Assembly: GCA_041601535.1 (NCBI GenBank)
Contig: JBFIHZ010000178.1
Coordinates: forward strand, 1 to 8,134
Direction: 5' to 3'
Length of the DNA: 8,134 nucleotides
From: JBFIHZ01 sp041601535
GTDB taxonomy: Bacteria > Pseudomonadota > Gammaproteobacteria > Xanthomonadales > SZUA-36
The position numbers were made by a program, and so were the translations under genes. Below are positions 1 through 5,500 of this stretch, one piece after another (the first letter of the stretch is position 1; the number at the start of each line of letters is the position of its first letter). The notes under the pieces were generated by a model that worked only from the letters and a program-made list of their open reading frames with translations, made no database searches and was not told where the DNA came from.

Positions 1-1070
1 CCGGCCAATGGATCCATGGCCAGCGCGCGGTCGTACATGCGGCGTGCCGTTTCGATTTGCCCAGCGTTTATCGTGGGCTGAATGCGACTGGCCAGCAGGG
101 ATGCACCGACGATACCCTGATCCTGGCGTATCGTTCGCAGCAGTTCAGACAGGCTTGTGTGCCGCGCCACTTCGGCAGCCGGGCCAGTGAGTTCACGCTG
201 CCACGCACGAAATAGGCGCAAGGCAAAAAGCGGCCGTTTGCGCGCCACCCGGGGTATGCCGTAGTTCAGGCCCAGGCCGAGCAGCCGCACCAGCGCCGCC
301 ATCATTACCTGCCTGTATTCTTCCTCGTTGCGGCACACCGCCCATGCCAGCTCGGTAAGGCGCGCGGTGTGTTGCACCAGCAGTTGGTGTGCTTCACGCG
401 TGCTGCGTGGAATCCATGTTTGTGATTTCATTGCCGGGCTGAATCGCTTGAGTTCAACGGCATGCTCGACGCACCGCAACTCACCGTGGCAGGCGGCCTG
501 AGCCATCCACTGCACGTCCGTTTCGAAATCGCGCAGGAAGCCTGCGGGCAGCAGTGGCCGTTCGTCCGGTTCCGGACTGATGCGAACCAGGCCGTGAAAA
601 GCGGCAACGAAGCGCTGGTTCATCATCACGTCCATTAATCGACGCAGCACCGGACCACGCACATCGCTCTGCCGGAAGTCCACTGAACCGTAACCAAAAC
701 CGCGCAAACCGGGAAACGCCACCGCGCAGTCGGGTGCCTGCTGCATAAAGTGGAACAAGCGGCCAACCAGGTCCGGCGGCATCACGTCGTCGTGCGGCAG
801 GATTTTCACGAATGGCGCCGTGGCCTGGCGCAGCAGGAAGTTGGTATTGCCCACGTAACCCAGCCGCTGGTCCTGACGAAACACTTGAACCCGCTCATCG
901 GACACGTAGGCCTGACAGATACCAGCTGAGTCATCATTGCTGAGATCGACCGAAATCAGCACGCGGATATCTGCGAAATCCTGGCCAAGCGCGCTGTCGA
1001 TGGTCTCGGCTACGAATGCAGCCGCATTGAATACCGGGATACAGATTTCGATGGTGGGACGGTGTGTCAT
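1..1070 (-). CDS. Family 2 glycosyltransferase with C-terminal extension (partial, 3' end beyond window)
   Basis: The frame stays open for 356 codons and leaves the window at its left edge without a stop. The N-terminus shows the GT2 (GT-A fold) pattern: a beta strand and turn ICIPVFNAAAF at residues 9-19, an acidic nucleotide-sugar position in SVDLSND (D42), GYVGNTNFLL at 71-80, and a DxD-like metal site HDDV with D94 and D95. By family knowledge it transfers a sugar from a nucleotide-sugar donor, on the cytoplasmic side, to a glycan or lipid acceptor; donor and acceptor cannot be read from the sequence. Beyond about residue 250 the protein is helical, and its last visible stretch (about 325-356, with AGQIETARRMYDRALAMDP) resembles a TPR helix pair. 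The start is the ATG at 1070, because an in-frame TGA lies directly before it; no good Shine-Dalgarno is visible. It follows the oxidoreductase by 21 bases, so translation is probably coupled to that gene. Confidence 0.87.
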   Translation of the reverse strand, partial: MTHRPTIEICIPVFNAAAFVAETIDSALGQDFADIRVLISVDLSNDDSAGICQAYVSDERVQVFRQDQRLGYVGNTNFLLRQATAPFVKILPHDDVMPPDLVGRLFHFMQQAPDCAVAFPGLRGFGYGSVDFRQSDVRGPVLRRLMDVMMNQRFVAAFHGLVRISPEPDERPLLPAGFLRDFETDVQWMAQAACHGELRCVEHAVELKRFSPAMKSQTWIPRSTREAHQLLVQHTARLTELAWAVCRNEEEYRQVMMAALVRLLGLGLNYGIPRVARKRPLFALRLFRAWQRELTGPAAEVARHTSLSELLRTIRQDQGIVGASLLASRIQPTINAGQIETARRMYDRALAMDPLA

Positions 1071-1091
1071 TCAGCCGGTGACTGGCTGGGC

Positions 1092-2357
1092 TCAGCCGTT
1101 CAGCACCACAGCCTGGCAGGCTTGCGGCCGGATCAGTTCCGCCACTTGCAGGGCGAAACCAGGCGCCGTGGTGTACTTGCCGCTATCCAGCGAAATGTAC
1201 TTGCCGGTTGCCACCGGCCCGATGTCGTGGCGCTGATGCAACTCGCTGGCGCGGTCATCAATGTCGGTATTACCCCAGGCAAAAATGGCTCCACCCTCCA
1301 CCGTGACCGGGCATTTGGCATGTCCCGCCGGCCTGGCGGCGTCAGTATTCAGCGGAATATCCAGGCCCGGCGCCAGGCGCTGCAAGGCTGCCACCGAATC
1401 CTGCGCGATTTGATCCCGGTCAAGGCTGCCCACAACCGCCTGCCAATCGATGGGCTCCAGGTTCGCGTGCGCACCGATCATGCCGCTCGGGTACCAGCTC
1501 AGGTATACCCTGCCCGACGGAAACCGGACCATATCGCCATAGGGCCCATGCACATAGGTTACGGTGCGGGCGCCAGGCGCGCGCTTACCCAGCCAGACAT
1601 TGACCCCCAGTTTCAGCCGATTGATAAACGGCCTGCCTGGTGGCAGACCCAGTGTCGCATCCACGGCCGGCCGGTTGGCCCATAGCGCGTTGACCACGTG
1701 CCCGAATGGCCCTTCCGTTTGAACCTGGCCTGCATGCGCCATCTCAATACGAAACGCCTGACCATGGGGCTGAACACACCGCACTTCGCACTGGCCGCAT
1801 ACTTCGATATTTGGGTGTGACAGGACGGCAGCGGATACCAGGTCAGCCAGCAGGTGCGTATCCACTGCCCGCTCGGCGGTGGTATAACAGGCCGTGATCC
1901 GTTCCGGCTCATAGCCCAGTTCTGCCGGATCTGCGCGCTGAACCAGCGGCCCGGTCACAGGGCCGATGTACCCATCGCCACAACGTTGCACCGCGCTGCG
2001 GATACAACGCTCCACCCGGCCAAAGTGCGCCTCCAGTTGTGCGGTTGACAGCATGGAATCCCGCAGCACCGCATAATCAAATGCTTCGGAGACCATGGCC
2101 GGATGCGCAGCAAAATCCACCCAGCGCTGCAGGATCGGCCGGAAGTTCACCGCATGATCGATCATCAGTTGCGCGGTGCGGAAGGAGGCATCATTGGCGT
2201 AGACCAGACCCAGATGAATTTTACCCTCGCACCAGCGGCTGGCCTCCTGCATCGGCGCATCGCGCCGCTCGAACAGCACCACGCGCTCACCACGGTCCGC
2301 GAGTTCCAGGGCCACGATACAGCCAGCCAGGCCAGCGCCGAGAACCGCCACAGTCAT
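1092..2357 (-). CDS. FAD-dependent oxidoreductase, DAO-like superfamily
   Basis: A 421-residue protein that opens directly with a Rossmann strand and the dinucleotide-binding motif GAGLAG (residues 7-12). The acidic residue ending the second strand (E30 in VVLFER) should bind the adenosine ribose of FAD. EGKIHLGLVYAND (44-56), VVNALWANR (221-229) and a C-terminal DSGKYTTAPGFA (391-402) fit the positions where DAO-type flavoproteins contact FAD and close the active site. The family oxidises amines, amino acids or hydroxy acids; the substrate is not evident here. No signal peptide is seen, so it is probably cytoplasmic. An upstream in-frame TTG at 2366 would add three residues, but ATG at 2357 is preferred because AAGGGG lies 10 bases before it, whereas the TTG would sit only one base after that motif. 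It precedes the glycosyltransferase by 21 bases, which suggests a shared transcript and perhaps sugar or glycan modification; that link is inference. Confidence 0.88.
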   Translation of the reverse strand: MTVAVLGAGLAGCIVALELADRGERVVLFERRDAPMQEASRWCEGKIHLGLVYANDASFRTAQLMIDHAVNFRPILQRWVDFAAHPAMVSEAFDYAVLRDSMLSTAQLEAHFGRVERCIRSAVQRCGDGYIGPVTGPLVQRADPAELGYEPERITACYTTAERAVDTHLLADLVSAAVLSHPNIEVCGQCEVRCVQPHGQAFRIEMAHAGQVQTEGPFGHVVNALWANRPAVDATLGLPPGRPFINRLKLGVNVWLGKRAPGARTVTYVHGPYGDMVRFPSGRVYLSWYPSGMIGAHANLEPIDWQAVVGSLDRDQIAQDSVAALQRLAPGLDIPLNTDAARPAGHAKCPVTVEGGAIFAWGNTDIDDRASELHQRHDIGPVATGKYISLDSGKYTTAPGFALQVAELIRPQACQAVVLNG

Positions 2358-2367
2358 CTGTCTCAAA

Positions 2368-2373
2368 CCCCTT
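2368..2373 (-). promoter_or_regulatory. Ribosome binding site of the FAD oxidoreductase gene
   Basis: AAGGGG on the minus strand, 10 bases before the ATG at 2357. It decides between that ATG and the TTG at 2366, for which it would be too close. Seen directly; the function is inferred. Confidence 0.55.
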
Positions 2374-2429
2374 CATCTCTACCAGCCAGTGTCCAGTCTA
2401 GCGCGATTAACGGTCTGGCGGACAGTTGA

Positions 2430-2459
2430 CGCGGCGGCGCAGCCACACCCACCGCCGCG
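2430..2459 (-). repeat. GC-rich inverted repeat in the gap before the oxidoreductase gene
   Basis: Perfect 8-base arms (CGCGGCGG and CCGCCGCG) separated by 14 bases. It lies 77 bases past the stop codon of the large secreted-protein gene and about 70 bases before the oxidoreductase start. It could help end transcription of the large gene or form part of the leader of the next one. The minus strand has no run of T after it, so it is not a standard intrinsic terminator. Confidence 0.35.
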
Positions 2460-2479
2460 GCGTGTTCCAGCCGGCATGG

Positions 2480-2516
2480 CCCGGTTACTTCCCGGGTTAT
2501 CAGCGGCTTTGGCCGC
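2480..2516 (-). repeat. Two short hairpins just after the large gene
   Basis: Reading the minus strand, a 5-bp stem with a 4-base loop (2503-2516, GCGGC/GCCGC) comes 19 bases after the stop codon. A second 5-bp stem with a 7-base loop follows (2480-2496, CCCGG/CCGGG). They may slow or protect the 3' end of the long transcript. Neither has a T tract, and stems this short arise by chance in GC-rich DNA. Confidence 0.25.
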
Positions 2517-2535
2517 CCACATGCGCAGCGCCGTC

Positions 2536-5500
2536 TTACTTCAGTGACACGGTTGTTTCCTGCTCGCCGATCACTTCCACCCGCTCGAATACCTGCCCCG
2601 GACTGCCGGCTACTTCGATCCGGTAGTAACCCTGTTCCAGCTGGATCGGCTCACCGCCAACCACGCCCTCGGCCACCACGCTGCCGGCCAGGTCATATAC
2701 CGTGAAGGGCAGCCGCAGGGCTTCGCGCAGGGCACTACTCAGGCCCTGCTGATCACGTGCCGAGAGATACTTACCGCCTCCCAAGGCCGCCCATTCCACG
2801 AACCGGGACTCCAGGTCGGCATCATCAATGGCAAAGCCCACGATATTGAGGTGCACGTCTATGCCTTTGGCCTGCAAAGCCTCGATCACTTTCGCCGGAT
2901 CACCCTCGCAGGTTTCCTCTCCGTCGGTCACCAGCACGATGGCCACCCGGCCGCTGGCAGATTTCAGGTCACTCTCGACCGCGGCCAGCGAGTCGGCTAT
3001 CGGCGTGCGCGCCAGGTTCATCGCCTGGATGCCGCCAATCACTTTGGCCGCCTGGGCCGGATCCAGCGGCGCCAGCGGGATTTCCAGATCAGAACGGCAG
3101 GCATCGGGCTCGCGGTGGCCGAACACGCGCAAGGCCACCGGTGTGCCCGCGGGAATGTGCTGCTGCACCGCCTCGATAAGCACCTCTCTGGCAATATTGA
3201 TGCGGCGTTTGCCCTGCATGCGTTGCAGCATGGAACCAGAGGCATCCAGGATCAGCTCTACCGCGGCACCCGTACCGGTTTCTTTGCCCGCATCGGCAAG
3301 CACGCGCAGCAGCCCCGGACCGGGCGCCTCACGGAATTCACTGTCAACCTGCAGCGTGTAGTCCGCCGGGCGGCGCATCAGCGTGGCGGCGCGGTCGAAG
3401 GCCACTTCCATCTCACCCTGGTACAACAGCTGCGTGTAGTGGCCACCATTGACATCCGCCCAATCCTCAAACACGTCCTGGTTCCACGCCTCGGAGCCGC
3501 CCACATGCACGCCAAAAATTCGCGGCTGCACATCCTGCAACTCTTTCCACAGGGTGCCGTCGTGCACGGTAATGCCGTCAGTGATGACGACAATCGACTT
3601 GGTACCGGCCAGCGGAGCCAGTGCAACGGCCGAACGTTTCAGGGTCAGTTCGGCAGAGCTGGAGCTTTCCCTGCGCGGGTAATCGTTGAGGATGGTCTGC
3701 AAGACGTAGGGTTCGCCCAGCCAGTCCTTCAGCAGGACGTTGCGGCCGAACGGTACCAGGTTGACCGCCTCCTGGCCGGGAATGACCTGGCCGGCAAAGG
3801 CAGCCAGCGAGTTGTAAATCAGCGGCAGGTAGGACAAGGTGCTGGCGCTGGTGTCCCAGGTGAAGACCACGTTACGCGGTGGCTCGTAAACACGCAGGAA
3901 TACCGTGCTGCCCGGTGTCACGAACCCTTCGAAACGATGTTGATCCGGGCTGCTGAGGCGCTCCAGTTTGCGCATTGCAATGGCGTTGCCGCTGTCATCC
4001 TCGGCCTCCACCCGCACGCGCACGGTCGGGTCGCCGCTAATGTTCAGTGTCAAGGTGTTTTCACCGGCGGGAACCTGCAGCCGGTACCAGTGCTCGACCT
4101 TGCTCAGTGCCACCTGCCCGGCGCTACGCTGGCCGGTTGCCAGGGCCAGCGCCGTGCCGCGCGAGGTGTTGCCGGCTGCCGTGATTTCCGCACTGCCAGG
4201 CAGGCCAGCCTGCTGTTCATAGAAGCCACGCGGGCTGGCATAGCCCCACTCGGACAGGATGGAGCGGTAGTCTGCGCCGGCCGGGCGCTCCCAGACGCGA
4301 ATGGCCGCCGGCGCGGCCATCACGCGGGGGAACTCCGGCGCACGCAGGGCAGTGATCTTGACGAAACGGGCCCAGGCGGGTGCCGCCAGCGCCAGCTCCG
4401 TGACCGGCTGGTCAGCGGTGATGGCCACTTCCCCCAGTGGCTGCCAGGGGCCGATCGACGCCGTGGTACTGGCGGCAATAAGCAGTTTGGCAAACTTCTG
4501 CCCTGGGTCGACTTCATCCGCGTAGACCCATTCAATGCGCTGGACCTGTGCCGCGCGGTTATGGTGGAAACCAATGACGTAGGACTGGATATCGCCGTCC
4601 TTCAGCCGCACGGTGTGCCACTCGTCACCTGCTTCGATAATGCTGGTCGGGCTGTTGGGACGGGGCGGCGAGTCCGACACCACGTGCCCGCCATACACCG
4701 GATCGGCAATATTGAACCCGGCGCCAGCAGACAAATCGTGCCCGGGCTGCAGGATGACCTTCCATTCACCCAGCGTGACACCGTTGGCGCCCGAGCGCAG
4801 GTTGAAGGTTTCGTCAAACCGCAGCCGGGCGAAGCGCGCGCTCACTGGCGCTGCAAGCTCGAAAAACTGTTCGGTTTCAACCGGCAACGTTTCAATGTGC
4901 AGGGCTTCTTCGAACTGCAGGCCGTCAGTGGACAGCAACAGGGTCGCGCGGCGTACGTCACGGTAAGCGCCCGGCGAGCCAAAATGATTCAGTGCGATGC
5001 CCGCGACCGGCAAGGGTTCGTCACCCGGCAAATCCAGGGTCAGCGCCGGCCTGGGGCTGTCGCCCCAGCCATAGGGAACTCCGCAACACTGCATACGGGC
5101 GCCTCCGAACACCAGCCCGTCGAACAAAGTGGGGTAGCGCTTGGCTGTTTCACCTGGCTCGACCAATTCGGCCCCGAATGGCACCCACGCGGCATTCATG
5201 CCACCGCGCAAGCTATCGGGAACACTCCAGCCCCAGACAGGGTTCAATGGCGGAATGTCGCGATCGACGGCCAGCTCGGCCCAGGTTTCGGCCTGTGCGC
5301 CGGTGCCAGTGCGCGCCCGTGCACTGATCCGAACAGGCCGGTCCGCCCAGGCATCGGGGGGCACATCGATGCGCAGCGCAATATCGGCACTGCCCTGCCC
5401 GGGCAGCGTCAACTGGTCTTGGTCCAGTGTCACATTCCAGCGGTAGTCACTGGTGGTCGCCTCCAGTTCGAGCTCGACCGCTTCGGCCCCGCGGTTGTGC

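Noticed and set aside
1062..1685. Plus-strand open frame of 207 codons as a gene
   Set aside because: It is the complementary-register shadow of the oxidoreductase gene and shows no recognisable motif.
2355..2366. TTG at 2366 as the start of the oxidoreductase
   Set aside because: The AAGGGG motif ends one base before it, too close for a ribosome binding site, while ATG at 2357 has good spacing.
2395..2410. Possible -10 boxes (TAGACT, TTAATC on the minus strand) for the oxidoreductase gene
   Set aside because: No matching -35 box at 16-18 bases upstream, so no promoter is claimed.
2430..2516. Intrinsic terminator after the large gene
   Set aside because: Hairpins are present but none is followed by a T run on the minus strand.
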